Translations under genes and position numbers: made by a program | Part shown: piece by piece, positions 1-9,522 of the stretch | How the letters are laid out: each line of letters opens with the position of its first letter | Numbering within the stretch: position 1 is the first letter of the stretch | Source: Candidatus Phytoplasma ziziphi | Lineage (GTDB): Bacteria > Bacillota_I > Bacilli_A > Acholeplasmatales > Acholeplasmataceae | Assembly: GCF_003640545.1 (NCBI RefSeq) | Contig: NZ_CP025121.1 | Span: 1-64,000, forward strand | Direction of reading: 5' to 3' | DNA length: 64,000 nucleotides | Notes under the pieces: model-generated | Seen by the model: only the letters and a program-made list of their open reading frames with translations | Told to the model about the DNA's origin: nothing | Databases searched by the model: none

Positions 1-491
1 ATAGACGGCTCAATAGCAAAAATACCAGCAATAGCAACTTTTCTTTGTTGCCCTTCGGATAATTTAAAAGGAGAATTTTCGAATAAATCTTCATCAATTC
101 CGACTTGTTTTAAAGCTTTGACAGCTTTTTTTTTCGCTTCTAAATTATTCTTATTAAAATTTTTAGGACCAAACATAACATCTTTTAAAATAGTGTTTTC
201 AAAAAGTTGATATTCTGGAAATTGAAAAACCAAACCTATTTTTTTTTTCAAAGAAGTTAAAATGTTTGGCGATGTCTTTTTATTTATTCTCTTCCCGAAA
301 ATATCTATATAACCTTCTGAAGGGACTAATAAACTATTCATTAATTGAACTAAAGTTGATTTTCCTGAACCTATTTTGCCAATTACAGCTATAAAATCGT
401 TCTCAGGATTTATAGATAAATTGATATTACGTAAAGCTGCTTTTTTATTTTTATTATAATAAAAAGTTACATCTTTAAATTGTATTGCCAC
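1..491 (-). CDS. ecfA2: ECF transporter ATPase EcfA2 (partial, left edge)
   Basis: N-terminal 163 codons of an ABC ATPase; the rest lies beyond the left edge. It is the second ATPase of the energy-coupling-factor vitamin/cobalt transporter and pairs with EcfA1 on the cytoplasmic face of EcfT. I see a Walker A (GKIGSGKS), a Q-loop (FQFPEYQ) and a signature reading LSEGQQRKVAIAG, where LSGGQ is usual. The start is GTG at 491, giving MAIQFKDVTFYYNK; this overlaps the end of ecfA1 by 25 bases, so the two are translationally coupled. The Glu in the signature is visible; whether it matters is unknown. Confidence 0.93.
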   Translation of the reverse strand, partial: MAIQFKDVTFYYNKNKKAALRNINLSINPENDFIAVIGKIGSGKSTLVQLMNSLLVPSEGYIDIFGKRINKKTSPNILTSLKKKIGLVFQFPEYQLFENTILKDVMFGPKNFNKNNLEAKKKAVKALKQVGIDEDLFENSPFKLSEGQQRKVAIAGIFAIEPS

Positions 492-1288
492 AAAAAATCC
501 TTTAATTGTTCGATTTTTTTTTGATTTATCTCTGATAAATCTTTTTCTTTTTGTAAATCATAATAGAGTTTTAACTCTAAAGGAAAATGATTAGAATAAT
601 TTTGTAAAAATAAAGAATCTGTAATTAAATTAGAAGGTTTATCGTATTTAATTAAATCACCTTTATCTAAAACCATAATTTTATCACTTTTCAAAGCAAA
701 AGATAAATCGTGAGTTATAGTGATCAAAATTTTATTTTTTTGTTTATGAATATCTTTGATAATATCATAAATTTCTTCTGATCCTTGTGGATCTAAAAAA
801 GATGTAGACTCATCAAAAATAATAATATCTGGTTCCATAGATAAAACAGAAGCTATAGCCACTTTTTGTTTTTGGCCACCTGATAATTCTTGAGGTTTAG
901 ATTCTAATAAATGTTGAATATTCAACATATTAGAATATTTCAATATTTTAGATTCGATTGTGTCACGAGATAATAATTGATTTTCTAAACCGAAAGCAAT
1001 ATCACTCTTAACATCGAAACCTACAAATTGATAATCAGGATTTTGGAAAATGATACCAATTAAAGAACGTAATTCTGTTAAATTATTTTCATTTAATTCA
1101 ATATTATTAATAAAAATTTGGCCTTTATTTTTTTTTAATAAACCAACTAATATTTTAGCTAAAGTAGTTTTTCCTGAACCATTATCTCCGATAATAGAAA
1201 TCCATTCACCCGAAGAAATTTCAAAACTTAAATCATTAAAAATTTGTTTATCTTTATAATTAAAACTTAAATTTTTAACAATTATCAT
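467..1288 (-). CDS. ecfA1: ECF transporter ATPase EcfA1
   Basis: Complete 273-residue ABC ATPase. Walker A GDNGSGKT (34-41), Q-loop FQNPDYQ near 81-87, signature LSGGQKQKVAIAS (135-147), Walker B IIIFDE (155-160) and H-switch THD near 192-194 are all present. With EcfA2 it powers uptake of vitamins or metal ions by the group II ECF transporter, at the inner face of the membrane. Its place after rplQ and before ecfA2 is the standard Firmicutes arrangement rpoA-rplQ-ecfA1-ecfA2-ecfT. The substrate is set by an S-component not seen in this window. Confidence 0.95.
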   Translation of the reverse strand: MIIVKNLSFNYKDKQIFNDLSFEISSGEWISIIGDNGSGKTTLAKILVGLLKKNKGQIFINNIELNENNLTELRSLIGIIFQNPDYQFVGFDVKSDIAFGLENQLLSRDTIESKILKYSNMLNIQHLLESKPQELSGGQKQKVAIASVLSMEPDIIIFDESTSFLDPQGSEEIYDIIKDIHKQKNKILITITHDLSFALKSDKIMVLDKGDLIKYDKPSNLITDSLFLQNYSNHFPLELKLYYDLQKEKDLSEINQKKIEQLKDFLWQYNLKM

Positions 1289-1341
1289 CTTTTATTCCTA
1301 TTTTCTTTTAATTTAGAATATTTTTTGATTTTTTAAAAATA

Positions 1342-1698
1342 TTAAACAAATAAAATAAGGGCCGTAGCAGCAGAATCGCCTCTTCGACATTCGCTTTTAA
1401 TAATTCTTGTATAACCGCTTGTTCTATCTTTATATTTAACAGATATTTCTTTAAATAATTTCTGTAAAACAGTTTTATCTGAATCAATTCTTTTATTAAA
1501 TAAAAAAGTTGAAGCTAATCTGTGAGCATCTAAAGTGTTTTTTTTGCTTAAAGTAATCACTTTATCAACTACTTTTCTAATTTCTTTAGCTCTAGATTCA
1601 GTAGTAAAAAGACGTTCGTTCATAATAAAACTAGCAACTAAATTTTTTAATAAAGATTTTCTATGAGATGTATCACATCTTAATTTACTATAAGCCAT
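1342..1698 (-). CDS. rplQ: 50S ribosomal protein L17
   Basis: 118 residues, close to the family length of about 120. The N-terminal signature of L17 is clear (R-C-D-T-S-H-R-K-S-L-L-K-N-L) and the C-terminus ends in the usual GDSAATALILFV-type segment. L17 lies near the exit tunnel of the large subunit. It follows rpoA after about 165 bases and is the last ribosomal gene of the cluster before the ecfA pair. Confidence 0.97.
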   Translation of the reverse strand: MAYSKLRCDTSHRKSLLKNLVASFIMNERLFTTESRAKEIRKVVDKVITLSKKNTLDAHRLASTFLFNKRIDSDKTVLQKLFKEISVKYKDRTSGYTRIIKSECRRGDSAATALILFV

Positions 1699-1864
1699 AT
1701 TATTGCACCTTTTTAATTATTAAAAATATTTTTATATAACTCTTTATTTATAAAAAAATTATAAATTACTTTTTTTATAAATAAAAAATTCAAAAATATA
1801 AAACTTACTTAAATAAAAATAAAAAACTTTTTTGTATTTTATATTATTTGTATTATTTTCAAAA

Positions 1865-2815
1865 TCAATTATTATCTTTAAAATGAAGATCTAATTCTTT
1901 CATTTTTTCTTTCAATTCTTCGAAAGATTTTTTTCCTAAACTATTTAATTTTAAAATATCTTTTTCATTTTGGTTCACTAATTCTTGAACCGTATTAATT
2001 CCTGATTTTTTTAAACTATTAAATAATCTAACTGATATTTCTAATTGATCTAACCTTAAATTCAAAGCATGATTATAACTTTCTAATGTAGGTTCATAAA
2101 CAAAATCTTGATTTTGAACTTTATCACATAAATTAACTAAAACATTTAAATGATCAATTAAAATTTTAGACGCTATTGATAAAACTTCTTTAGATGAAAC
2201 AGATTTATTTGTTTCTATTTCTATAACTAATTCTTCTTTACTATTGATTTTTTGTTCTATATTATAATTTACTTTTACAACTGGGGTGTATAAAGAATCA
2301 ATTGCGATAACTCCAAATTGATTTTTACTATAAATTTTATTATCATCAGCAGATGAATAACCAATGCCTCTTTTGATAGTTACTTCCATTTTAAAAGAAA
2401 CATCAGGAGATAAATGAGCTATTATTTGATCTTTATTACAAACATCAATTCCTTCAACAGTTTCGAAATCGGCAGCTGTTACTGCTTTTTCGCCAACAAC
2501 ATCTATTTTTAATTTTTCTTCAAAATCTTCTTCTTGTGAAGTAGTACTAATAACAACTTTTTTTAAATTTAAAATAATAGACATAACATCTTCGTAAACA
2601 CCTGGTATTACGCTGAACTCATGATCTACGCCTTCGATTTTAACATTTACAATAGCAACTCCTGGTAAAGAAGATAATAAAACTCTTCTTAAAGAATTAC
2701 CTATTGTAATCCCTAAACCTTTTTCTAAAGGTTGAATAATAAATTTACCAAAAGATAAATCTGAACCTTCTTGTTTGATATTCATGTTAGGTTTTATAAA
2801 TTTCAATTTTTTCAT
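1865..2815 (-). CDS. rpoA: RNA polymerase alpha subunit
   Basis: 316 residues, normal length. The N-terminal assembly domain shows the conserved block around PLEKGLGITIGNSLRRVLLS, and the C-terminal domain (about 245-310) carries the helix-hairpin-helix that contacts UP elements and activators (LNSLGKKSFEELKEKM). It dimerises to nucleate assembly of beta and beta-prime. The gene sits between rpsK and rplQ as in other bacteria. Confidence 0.97.
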   Translation of the reverse strand: MKKLKFIKPNMNIKQEGSDLSFGKFIIQPLEKGLGITIGNSLRRVLLSSLPGVAIVNVKIEGVDHEFSVIPGVYEDVMSIILNLKKVVISTTSQEEDFEEKLKIDVVGEKAVTAADFETVEGIDVCNKDQIIAHLSPDVSFKMEVTIKRGIGYSSADDNKIYSKNQFGVIAIDSLYTPVVKVNYNIEQKINSKEELVIEIETNKSVSSKEVLSIASKILIDHLNVLVNLCDKVQNQDFVYEPTLESYNHALNLRLDQLEISVRLFNSLKKSGINTVQELVNQNEKDILKLNSLGKKSFEELKEKMKELDLHFKDNN

Positions 2816-2848
2816 TATAACATTAACCTCTTCAATAAGTTTGTTTTT

Positions 2849-3250
2849 TTATCCACGAGGACGTTTAGGGGGTCTGCAGCCATTATGCGGCACAGGAGTG
2901 ACATCTCTTATAGCAGTAATTTCTAAATCAGATTCTTGTAAAGAACGAATAGAAATCTCTCTACCAACACCAGGTCCTTTAACAAAAACTTCAATTTGTT
3001 TCATTCCTTTATCTTTTGCCAAAGAAGAAACTTTTTTAGCTACTTGTTGAGCGATATATGAAGTAGATTTTTTACTATTTTTATAACCTAATAATCCTCC
3101 GCTGCACCAAGCGATAGTATTTCCTTCTAAATCTGTAATAGTTATAATAGTGTTATTAAAAGTAGCTTGAATATGAGCTATCCCTACAGGAACATTCTTT
3201 TTACTTTTTTTTACTTTAACTCTTTTTTTTGATTTAACTTTTTGAGACAT
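2849..3250 (-). CDS. rpsK: 30S ribosomal protein S11
   Basis: 133 residues; conserved S11 features include [15 protein letters not shown] near the N-terminal third and the C-terminal [18 protein letters not shown] tail. S11 lies on the platform of the small subunit by the Shine-Dalgarno/anti-Shine-Dalgarno helix. The basic lysine-rich N-terminus (residues 3-20) is longer than strictly needed but common in low-GC bacteria. It sits between rpsM and rpoA. Confidence 0.97.
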   Translation of the reverse strand: MSQKVKSKKRVKVKKSKKNVPVGIAHIQATFNNTIITITDLEGNTIAWCSGGLLGYKNSKKSTSYIAQQVAKKVSSLAKDKGMKQIEVFVKGPGVGREISIRSLQESDLEITAIRDVTPVPHNGCRPPKRPRG

Positions 3251-3273
3251 AATTAAAACACTCTTCCTTTAAA

Positions 3274-3636
3274 TTATTTAAATTTTTTATCTCCTGCGGA
3301 AGTTCTCTTACGACTTTTTTTAGCTGTTTTAGCGTTATTTCTAGTTTTTTGACCTCTCACCGGTAATCCTATACGATGACGGATTCCTCTCTCGCATCCT
3401 ATTTCTTTTAATCTTTTGATATTTAAAGCAATTTTTCTTCTTAAATTACCTTCTATATCATATTTATTGCATTCACTTTTGATAAGAGTTATTTGTTTTT
3501 CGCTTATTTCATCTTGTTCGTTGATATTTAATTTTTGTAATATCTTTCTAACAGTTGCTGGACCGATACCGTATATACTTCTACTTAAATCGAAAACAAT
3601 ATTTCTCTTTTTTTTATCTTTTGATATCTTTGTCAT
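3274..3636 (-). CDS. rpsM: 30S ribosomal protein S13
   Basis: 120 residues, usual length. The IYGIGPATVRKIL helix-hairpin segment and the C-terminal block RGIRHRIGLPVRGQKTRNNA are diagnostic. S13 sits in the head of the 30S subunit and contacts P-site tRNA and L5. It lies directly after rpmJ and before rpsK. Confidence 0.97.
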   Translation of the reverse strand: MTKISKDKKKRNIVFDLSRSIYGIGPATVRKILQKLNINEQDEISEKQITLIKSECNKYDIEGNLRRKIALNIKRLKEIGCERGIRHRIGLPVRGQKTRNNAKTAKKSRKRTSAGDKKFK

Positions 3637-3653
3637 TTACCAAACTCCTTTGT

Positions 3654-3770
3654 TTAACCTTGTCTTTGATTATGACGACGTTTTTTCTTATTTATAACGT
3701 AAACTCTTTTTTTACGACGTACAACGATATCATCGTCACTACGTTTTTTAACAGAAGCTTTAACTTTCAT
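3654..3770 (-). CDS. rpmJ: 50S ribosomal protein L36 (zinc-free form)
   Basis: 38 codons, the usual L36 length. It begins [10 protein letters not shown] and ends RRHNQRQG, matching L36. The Cys/Cys/Cys/His zinc knuckle of the common form is absent: there is no cysteine at all. The start ATG (3768-3770) overlaps the infA stop TGA (3767-3769), so the two are coupled. Its identity rests on the two ends plus the infA-rpmJ-rpsM order. Confidence 0.95.
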   Translation of the reverse strand: MKVKASVKKRSDDDIVVRRKKRVYVINKKKRRHNQRQG

Positions 3771-4012
3771 TTTACATTATCCTTTTGTAAAAAACGATAA
3801 ATAATACGACCACTATGATCAACTTTCACTTTATCACCTAATTGTATATGAATTCTACGAGTACGTATTTTACCAGAGATAAATCCTTCAATGATTCTTT
3901 GATCAAGAAGTCGTAATTTAAATCTTGCATTAGGTAACTTACCAACAACTACAGCTATAGCATCAGTAGAAAAGTTATTATCAATCGTTTTAGAACTCTT
4001 ATTATCTACCAT
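3767..4012 (-). CDS. infA: translation initiation factor IF-1
   Basis: 81 residues, slightly longer than the usual 72 because of an N-terminal extension of about ten polar residues. The OB-fold core is recognisable ([43 protein letters not shown]). It binds the 30S A site during initiation. The stop codon is TGA and lies inside the overlap with rpmJ, which is evidence that TGA terminates in this organism. Confidence 0.95.
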   Translation of the reverse strand: MVDNKSSKTIDNNFSTDAIAVVVGKLPNARFKLRLLDQRIIEGFISGKIRTRRIHIQLGDKVKVDHSGRIIYRFLQKDNVK

Positions 4013-4082
4013 TATTTAAGTATTTTCCTTTTTTATTCATTTTTATAATTAAAATTATTAATATTTATTTCGTTTTATATCT

Positions 4083-4826
4083 TTATGTTAAAATTTCATA
4101 TCCTGTATCAGTAACTAAAACCGTATGTTCAAAATGAGCGCTTAAACTCAAATCAGAAGTAACAGCAGACCAACCATCTTTTAATATTTTAATCTCTTTA
4201 GTTCCTAAAGTGAACATAGGTTCGATACAAAAAGTCATACCTGGTTCCAAAACATAATCTTCCGGAGTAAAATCGAAATTAAAAATATAAGGTTCTTCAT
4301 GTAATTTCTTTCCGATACCATGACCTGAAAAAACTTCTATGATGCCGTAATTATGTTTAGTGCCGATTTTACCAATAGCACGAGAAATATCTGAAATCTT
4401 ATTACCAGGTTTCACTTGTTCTATTCCTAAAAATAAAGATTTTTTAGTATTTTCCATCAATTGCTGAACTTTATTTGAAACTGGACCCAAAGAATAAGTC
4501 CAAGCTGAATCTACACAATAACCTTTATGTTTGATACCTATATCTAAAGTGACAATATCACCTAATTTAAGAATTTTTGTTTTAGAAGGTATTCCATGAA
4601 CTACAACTTCATTCACTGAAATACAAATATAACCCCTGAATCCTTGATAACCTTTAAAAGCAGAAATAACTCCGTTTTTTTTCATCAAATCAAAAGCAAT
4701 CATATCTAAATCAAAGGTAGAAATATCTACTTTTAAAAATTTTAATAATTCTTTTCTTATGAAAGATAAAATCTTTCCTGCCTCTTTCATTATAACGATT
4801 TCATCTGATGATTTAATTGATAACAT
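4083..4826 (-). CDS. map: methionine aminopeptidase, type I
   Basis: 247 residues with the pita-bread fold signature. The five metal ligands are visible: D95, D106, H169, E202 and E233, with the substrate-site His in VVVHGIP (78). It removes initiator Met from nascent proteins. It directly follows secY; adk, which separates them in many bacteria, is missing. The secY-map neighbourhood is the one commonly used for phytoplasma typing. Confidence 0.96.
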   Translation of the reverse strand: MLSIKSSDEIVIMKEAGKILSFIRKELLKFLKVDISTFDLDMIAFDLMKKNGVISAFKGYQGFRGYICISVNEVVVHGIPSKTKILKLGDIVTLDIGIKHKGYCVDSAWTYSLGPVSNKVQQLMENTKKSLFLGIEQVKPGNKISDISRAIGKIGTKHNYGIIEVFSGHGIGKKLHEEPYIFNFDFTPEDYVLEPGMTFCIEPMFTLGTKEIKILKDGWSAVTSDLSLSAHFEHTVLVTDTGYEILT

Positions 4827-4887
4827 ACAAAAAAATAAACAACCTCTAATTATTCTGATTAATTTTTTTTAAAATAAAAAAATTTAT

Positions 4888-6135
4888 TTAAAAAAATTTA
4901 TTATAAGTTCTTTTGACATTATTTTTCGCTTTCATATCTTGTATCGATTCTAAAGCGACACCGACAATAATTAAAAGACTAGTCCCGCCAAACGGAATAT
5001 TTTGAGATATTGTACTTCCTGCTAAATAATTAATTATATCAGGTGTAGAAGCTAATAAAGTCAAAAAACAGCTTCCAAGGAAAGTAATTTTAAACATTTC
5101 GCGAACTATTTTTTTAACAGTAGGTAATCCAGGTTGAACATCTTTTAAATAAGCATTTTGTTTTGATAAATGTTCCGCGACATCTTTCGGATTGATAGTC
5201 ATAAAAGATGAAAAAAACGAAAATAACATAATTAATAAAATATAAACAAAAAAATATATTCCTAATTCTGATCGTGATTCTACAAAAATCCCAATATATT
5301 CATTAACTTTTCCATTTTTCGAAAACAACATTGATATTTGTTGTATTACATTTAATAAAGTATCCGCAAGAATAATTGGTAAAATGCCAGATGTATTTAA
5401 TTTAATAGGAATATATTTATCAATTTTATCATTATTTCTATTTATAGCGTAATTAATAGGTATTTTTAAATAAGCTGAAGATAGGATAATTGTTAATATT
5501 AATAAAACAAAATAAGAAATTAAAATTAATATACGCTGTGTTTCGAAACCATTTGAATTAGATAACAAATATTTAAAAGTTTTAAATAATTTATCTACCA
5601 TCCCTACAGCTATTAATATAGAAATTCCATTTCCTAAACCCTTAGAAGTTATTAAATCAGCTAGCCAAATAGATATAAAAACCCCGACTGTTAAAAAAAA
5701 GAGTGTTGAAAACAGAAGAGAAGGTCCTAAAACGAATTTTTCAGTTTGACACAAAGCCCATCCATGACCTAAAGATAAAAAAATAGTTAAAACTCTAGTA
5801 ACTATATTAATTTTACGTTTTCCTTTTTCTCCTTGTTCTTGCCATTCTTTCATAAAAGTGAATACCTTTTGACTCAATTGAATAACAATAGAAGCGGTAA
5901 CATAAGGAATAACTCCCAAAGATAAAATACATAAAGAATTATTATTAGATAATAATGATTTATTGAATGATGATCCTAATTGTCGCAAAACAGAAATTGC
6001 TTGATATTCAGATTTACTTAAAAAAGGAATATAAATACTAGTACCAATAACATAAATAAAAATAATAAATAAAGTGAAAAAAATTTTGTTAATTATCTTT
6101 TTTTTATCTACTAAAAAATTAATTAATTTTGTCAT
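4888..6135 (-). CDS. secY: Sec translocon channel subunit SecY
   Basis: 415 residues, polytopic, with about ten hydrophobic segments; SecY signatures include GIIPYVTASIVIQLSQ-type text near 75-90 and the cytoplasmic loop containing the PGLPT motif. It forms the protein-conducting channel for secreted and membrane proteins. In phytoplasmas this pathway exports effectors, so it links to the signal peptidases elsewhere in the window. It lies between rplO and map. Confidence 0.97.
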   Translation of the reverse strand: MTKLINFLVDKKKIINKIFFTLFIIFIYVIGTSIYIPFLSKSEYQAISVLRQLGSSFNKSLLSNNNSLCILSLGVIPYVTASIVIQLSQKVFTFMKEWQEQGEKGKRKINIVTRVLTIFLSLGHGWALCQTEKFVLGPSLLFSTLFFLTVGVFISIWLADLITSKGLGNGISILIAVGMVDKLFKTFKYLLSNSNGFETQRILILISYFVLLILTIILSSAYLKIPINYAINRNNDKIDKYIPIKLNTSGILPIILADTLLNVIQQISMLFSKNGKVNEYIGIFVESRSELGIYFFVYILLIMLFSFFSSFMTINPKDVAEHLSKQNAYLKDVQPGLPTVKKIVREMFKITFLGSCFLTLLASTPDIINYLAGSTISQNIPFGGTSLLIIVGVALESIQDMKAKNNVKRTYNKFF

Positions 6136-6141
6136 ATAAAG

Positions 6142-6582
6142 CTACCTTATTATTTCTATATTACCACCATTTTGTTCGATAATATCTTTTGCTTTTTTAG
6201 AAAATTTACAGGCTTGAACAGTTAATTTTTTAGTTAAATCACCTTTAGCTAAAACTTTAACCAATGACTTATTATTTTTAATTATTTTCTTTTTAAATAA
6301 TAAATCTTTTGTTATTAAAGAACCATCTTCGAACAGTTCTAATTCTTTTAAATTAACTATACAATATTTAATTTTATTAAAATTATTAAATCCTCTTTTA
6401 GGAATTCTTTGAAAAAAAGGTGTTTGACCACCCTCGAAACCTAATCGAGTACCGCCACCAGTACGAGCTAACTGACCTTTATGACCTTTACCAGAGGTTT
6501 TACCGTTTCCGCTTCCAGGACCACGTCCTAAACGTTTAATTGTTTTTCTAGCGCCTTTAACAGGTTTTAATAAATGTAACAT
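6142..6582 (-). CDS. rplO: 50S ribosomal protein L15
   Basis: 146 residues from the ATG at 6582 ([13 protein letters not shown]). A longer frame to 6615 exists, but it would run into rpmD; an AGAGAG ribosome-binding site sits at the right distance before 6582, so I prefer the shorter start. The glycine-rich [21 protein letters not shown]-type segment (given here only in part) is typical of L15. It lies one base after the rpmD stop. Confidence 0.95.
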   Translation of the reverse strand: MLHLLKPVKGARKTIKRLGRGPGSGNGKTSGKGHKGQLARTGGGTRLGFEGGQTPFFQRIPKRGFNNFNKIKYCIVNLKELELFEDGSLITKDLLFKKKIIKNNKSLVKVLAKGDLTKKLTVQACKFSKKAKDIIEQNGGNIEIIR

Positions 6583-6583
6583 C

Positions 6584-6781
6584 TTAATTGCTCTCTTTAT
6601 CAATAATTTCTTCAACTACAACTAAATGATGAATTTTTTTAATAATGCCTCTGATAACTTCAACATTATCTTTTATAACTTTTTGATTAATCTTTCTCAA
6701 ACCTAAAACATTAGCGTTTTTAATTTGATTTGGCGTTCTTCCGATTAAACTTTTTTTTAATGTAATTGATAACTTTTTCAT
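6584..6781 (-). CDS. rpmD: 50S ribosomal protein L30
   Basis: 65 residues, normal length, with [25 protein letters not shown]-type text diagnostic of bacterial L30 (seen at 5-30). The start ATG overlaps the TGA stop of rpsE by the 4-base ATGA arrangement. It lies between rpsE and rplO as in other spc operons. Confidence 0.95.
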   Translation of the reverse strand: MKKLSITLKKSLIGRTPNQIKNANVLGLRKINQKVIKDNVEVIRGIIKKIHHLVVVEEIIDKESN

Positions 6782-7317
6782 TTTTGTTTACCTTTAAATC
6801 TTGCTATCAAATTAATGCCTCTAGTTTTTTCTACATCCTTGATAGTTCTTAATTTTTGTAATCCAATCATTAAAGCTCTTAAAGTATTTATAGGTGTTCT
6901 TGAACCTAAAGATTTTGCTGAAATATCACGAATACCTACTAGTTCGAAAACAGTTCTAGCTGCTCCTCCAGCGATAATACCTGTACCTTTTGCTACAGGT
7001 TTTAATAAAGTTTTAGAGGCGCCGTACTCACCGACAACTTCATGAGGAATAGTAGTTCCTGCAAGCGGAATTTTAACCAAATTATTTTTTGCTTTTTCCA
7101 ATGCTTTTTTTATAGCATCTAAAATTTCTTGAGCTTTAGCGCTTGCAAAACCTACTCTACCTTTTTTATCTCCAACAACAACTAAAGCAGAAAAACGTAA
7201 ACGGCGTCCACCTTTTACAACTTTAGTAATTCTATTAATTAAAATTACTTTTTCTTGAAAAATACTATTTACTTTTTTAAAATTAGTTTTGTCTCTTGAA
7301 TTGCTTGTATTAATCAA
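6778..7317 (-). CDS. rpsE: 30S ribosomal protein S5 (TTG start)
   Basis: 179 residues. The S5 core is plain ([21 protein letters not shown], then the GTTIPHEV and [14 protein letters not shown] blocks). No ATG lies before the core; the only supported start is TTG at 7317, nested in a TTGA overlap with the rplR stop and preceded by a purine-rich AGAGAAGAGGGA site. S5 takes part in mRNA unwinding at the entry channel and in fidelity. Confidence 0.95.
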   Translation of the reverse strand: MINTSNSRDKTNFKKVNSIFQEKVILINRITKVVKGGRRLRFSALVVVGDKKGRVGFASAKAQEILDAIKKALEKAKNNLVKIPLAGTTIPHEVVGEYGASKTLLKPVAKGTGIIAGGAARTVFELVGIRDISAKSLGSRTPINTLRALMIGLQKLRTIKDVEKTRGINLIARFKGKQK

Positions 7318-7667
7318 AATATTAATCCCTCTTCTCTTGCAACATTCGCTAAAGTTTTTATTCGTCCGTGATACAAACGTCCATCACGATCAAAAACAAC
7401 TTTACTAATACCTTTTTGTAAAGCTTTACGAGCGATAATTCTTCCGATATCTGAAGCTACTTTATTATTAATTATACTAGCTTTAATCTCTTTACTATGA
7501 GCACTACATAAAGTAACTTTGTTTTTGTCATCGATTATCTGAACATAAAAATATTTTTTCGAATAAAAAACATTAAAACGAGGTCTTTCTGAAGTACCTA
7601 TTATTTTTTTTCTTAAACGTAAATGACGTTTTTTACGTAAAGATGTTGATGATTCTTTATTTATCAT
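7314..7667 (-). CDS. rplR: 50S ribosomal protein L18
   Basis: 117 residues, usual size. L18 motifs include [20 protein letters not shown] and the C-terminal [22 protein letters not shown] region. L18 binds 5S rRNA with L5. It ends in TGA, which overlaps the TTG start of rpsE. Confidence 0.96.
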   Translation of the reverse strand: MINKESSTSLRKKRHLRLRKKIIGTSERPRFNVFYSKKYFYVQIIDDKNKVTLCSAHSKEIKASIINNKVASDIGRIIARKALQKGISKVVFDRDGRLYHGRIKTLANVAREEGLIF

Positions 7668-7688
7668 TATGTAAATAAATATCCTTTC

Positions 7689-8231
7689 TTATTTTTTAGC
7701 ACTTTTTCCTGCTTTACGATGAACATAAGCGCCAGCTAAACTAATTCCTTTACCTGTATAAGGTTCTGGTTTACGTAATTTTAATATTTTAGCGGCAACT
7801 TGTCCTACAAATTGTTTGTCTATACCTCGAATAATAATTTGTTTATTCTTTATAATCTCTATTTCGACATCAGAAGGAATAGGTAAAACAACAACATGAG
7901 AAAAACCTAAATTAAAAATTAAATTAGAATCTTCTTTTTTAACAACATAATCTAAACCAACAATTTCAATTTTTTTTACAAACAAATTAGTTAAACCTGA
8001 AATCATATTAAACAATAAAGCACGTGTAGTGCCATGAATTTTTTTCATAAAAACTTCATCAGTTGGCCTCGAAATTTTAATTAAATTATCTTTAATATCG
8101 ATATTTAATGAAGGATTTATTTGATATTTTAATTTATGCGAAGAAGATGCGATATAAATTAAATTTTGTTCTCCAATTTCGACTTTGATTCCCTCAGGAA
8201 TTAAAATGGATCTTTTTCCTATTCTTGACAT
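7689..8231 (-). CDS. rplF: 50S ribosomal protein L6
   Basis: 180 residues with the two-domain L6 layout: MSRIGKRSILIPEGI at the start and the C-terminal RKPEPYTGKGISLAGAYVHRKAGKSAKK-type tail. It lies near the sarcin-ricin loop region of the large subunit. Order rpsH-rplF-rplR is standard. Confidence 0.97.
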   Translation of the reverse strand: MSRIGKRSILIPEGIKVEIGEQNLIYIASSSHKLKYQINPSLNIDIKDNLIKISRPTDEVFMKKIHGTTRALLFNMISGLTNLFVKKIEIVGLDYVVKKEDSNLIFNLGFSHVVVLPIPSDVEIEIIKNKQIIIRGIDKQFVGQVAAKILKLRKPEPYTGKGISLAGAYVHRKAGKSAKK

Positions 8232-8250
8232 TATAGTCCCCTTATATAAA

Positions 8251-8625
8251 TTACCAAATATAAGCTAAAACTTCTCCACCTATATTATTAGCTAAAGCTT
8301 CATAATCTGTCAAAATACCCTTTGAAGTAGAAATTAAAGCTATTCCTAAACCATTTAAAACTCTAGGTATTTTTTTAACAGAAACATGTTTTGATACTCT
8401 TTTTAAACCTAAAATAGTTCTTTGTTTATTACCATGATATTTTAAAGAAATTGTAATATTTCTTCTTGATCCGTCTACAATAAAACCTTTAATAAAACCT
8501 TCTTTTCGTATAACTTCTAACATTTTTACTTTTAATTTAGAAAAAGGAACCGAAACTTTTTCATAACACATTGTATTAGCATTACGTATTCTTGTTAATA
8601 AATCAGCAATAGGATTCGTCATCAT
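8251..8625 (-). CDS. rpsH: 30S ribosomal protein S8
   Basis: 124 residues from ATG 8625 (MMTNPIADLLTRIRNAN); 8622 is also possible. A frame extends to 8652, but it begins with TTG inside rpsN and lacks a ribosome-binding site, so it is not chosen. The C-terminal STSKGILTDYEALANNIGGE block is S8. S8 nucleates the central domain of 16S rRNA and often represses the spc operon by mRNA binding; I see no test of that here. Confidence 0.94.
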   Translation of the reverse strand: MMTNPIADLLTRIRNANTMCYEKVSVPFSKLKVKMLEVIRKEGFIKGFIVDGSRRNITISLKYHGNKQRTILGLKRVSKHVSVKKIPRVLNGLGIALISTSKGILTDYEALANNIGGEVLAYIW

Positions 8626-8645
8626 AATTTTTCTTATTCTCTCTT

Positions 8646-8915
8646 TTACCAACTAACTTTCTTAACGCCAGGTAATTCACCTTTGTTAGCTAATTCACGA
8701 AATTTAATTCTAGATAAACCAAATTTTCTAATATATCCTCTTGATCTACCATCAATTTGATCTATATTTTTAAGACGAACTGGCGAAGATTGGACTGGAA
8801 GTTTAGATAATCCTTTGTAATCTTTTTTTCGTCTTAATTCAAGACGTTTTTCTATATATTTCGCAAATATTTCTTTTTGTTTTTGATTTTTAACAATTTT
8901 AGATTTCTTTGCCAT
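8646..8915 (-). CDS. rpsN: 30S ribosomal protein S14 (long, zinc-free form)
   Basis: 89 residues, the long form of S14. The C-terminus [20 protein letters not shown] is diagnostic. No CxxC zinc pairs are present, unlike the 61-residue zinc form found in many Firmicutes. S14 sits in the 30S head. It lies between rplE and rpsH. Confidence 0.95.
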   Translation of the reverse strand: MAKKSKIVKNQKQKEIFAKYIEKRLELRRKKDYKGLSKLPVQSSPVRLKNIDQIDGRSRGYIRKFGLSRIKFRELANKGELPGVKKVSW

Positions 8916-8957
8916 TCTATAACCCCTTATTTAATTTTTTTATATTTATTAAAAATT

Positions 8958-9500
8958 TTATTTTCTAAAAGGCATTCCATAAAATTCTAATAATTTTTTA
9001 GCATCTTTATCGTTTTTAGCTGTAGTAACAATACAAATATCCATACCACAAACTTTTTTAACTTTGTCTAAATCAATTTCAGGAAAAACAATTTGTTCTT
9101 TTAACCCTAATGAGTAATTTCCTCTACCATCGAAAGATTTAGAACTAATACCTCTAAAATCTCGAGTTCTTGGTAAAACTATTTTAATTAACTTATTTAA
9201 AAAAAATTCTTTTTTATGACCTCTTAAAGTAACTTTTAAACTAATAGGCATTCCTTCTCTTAATTTAAAATTAGAAATGGATTTTTTAGCTTTAATAATT
9301 ACAGGTATCTGTCCGCTAATTAAAGTTAACTGTTCATACAATTCGTCTAAAATTTTAACATTAGAAATAGCTTCGCCTGCGCACATATTAATAACTATTT
9401 TTTCTATCTTAGGAACTTGCATTACTGATTTAAAATTAAAAATTTCTTTTAAAGCCAAAAATGAATTTTTTGCGGTCAAATCAATATTTTGTTTTTTCAT
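8958..9500 (-). CDS. rplE: 50S ribosomal protein L5
   Basis: 180 residues, normal length. Hallmarks are [40 protein letters not shown] and [20 protein letters not shown] (about 45-130). L5 binds 5S rRNA and contacts S13 in bridge B1b. It follows rplX in the standard order. Confidence 0.97.
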   Translation of the reverse strand: MKKQNIDLTAKNSFLALKEIFNFKSVMQVPKIEKIVINMCAGEAISNVKILDELYEQLTLISGQIPVIIKAKKSISNFKLREGMPISLKVTLRGHKKEFFLNKLIKIVLPRTRDFRGISSKSFDGRGNYSLGLKEQIVFPEIDLDKVKKVCGMDICIVTTAKNDKDAKKLLEFYGMPFRK

Positions 9501-9522
9501 TTATTATCTACCTTTTTTTATA

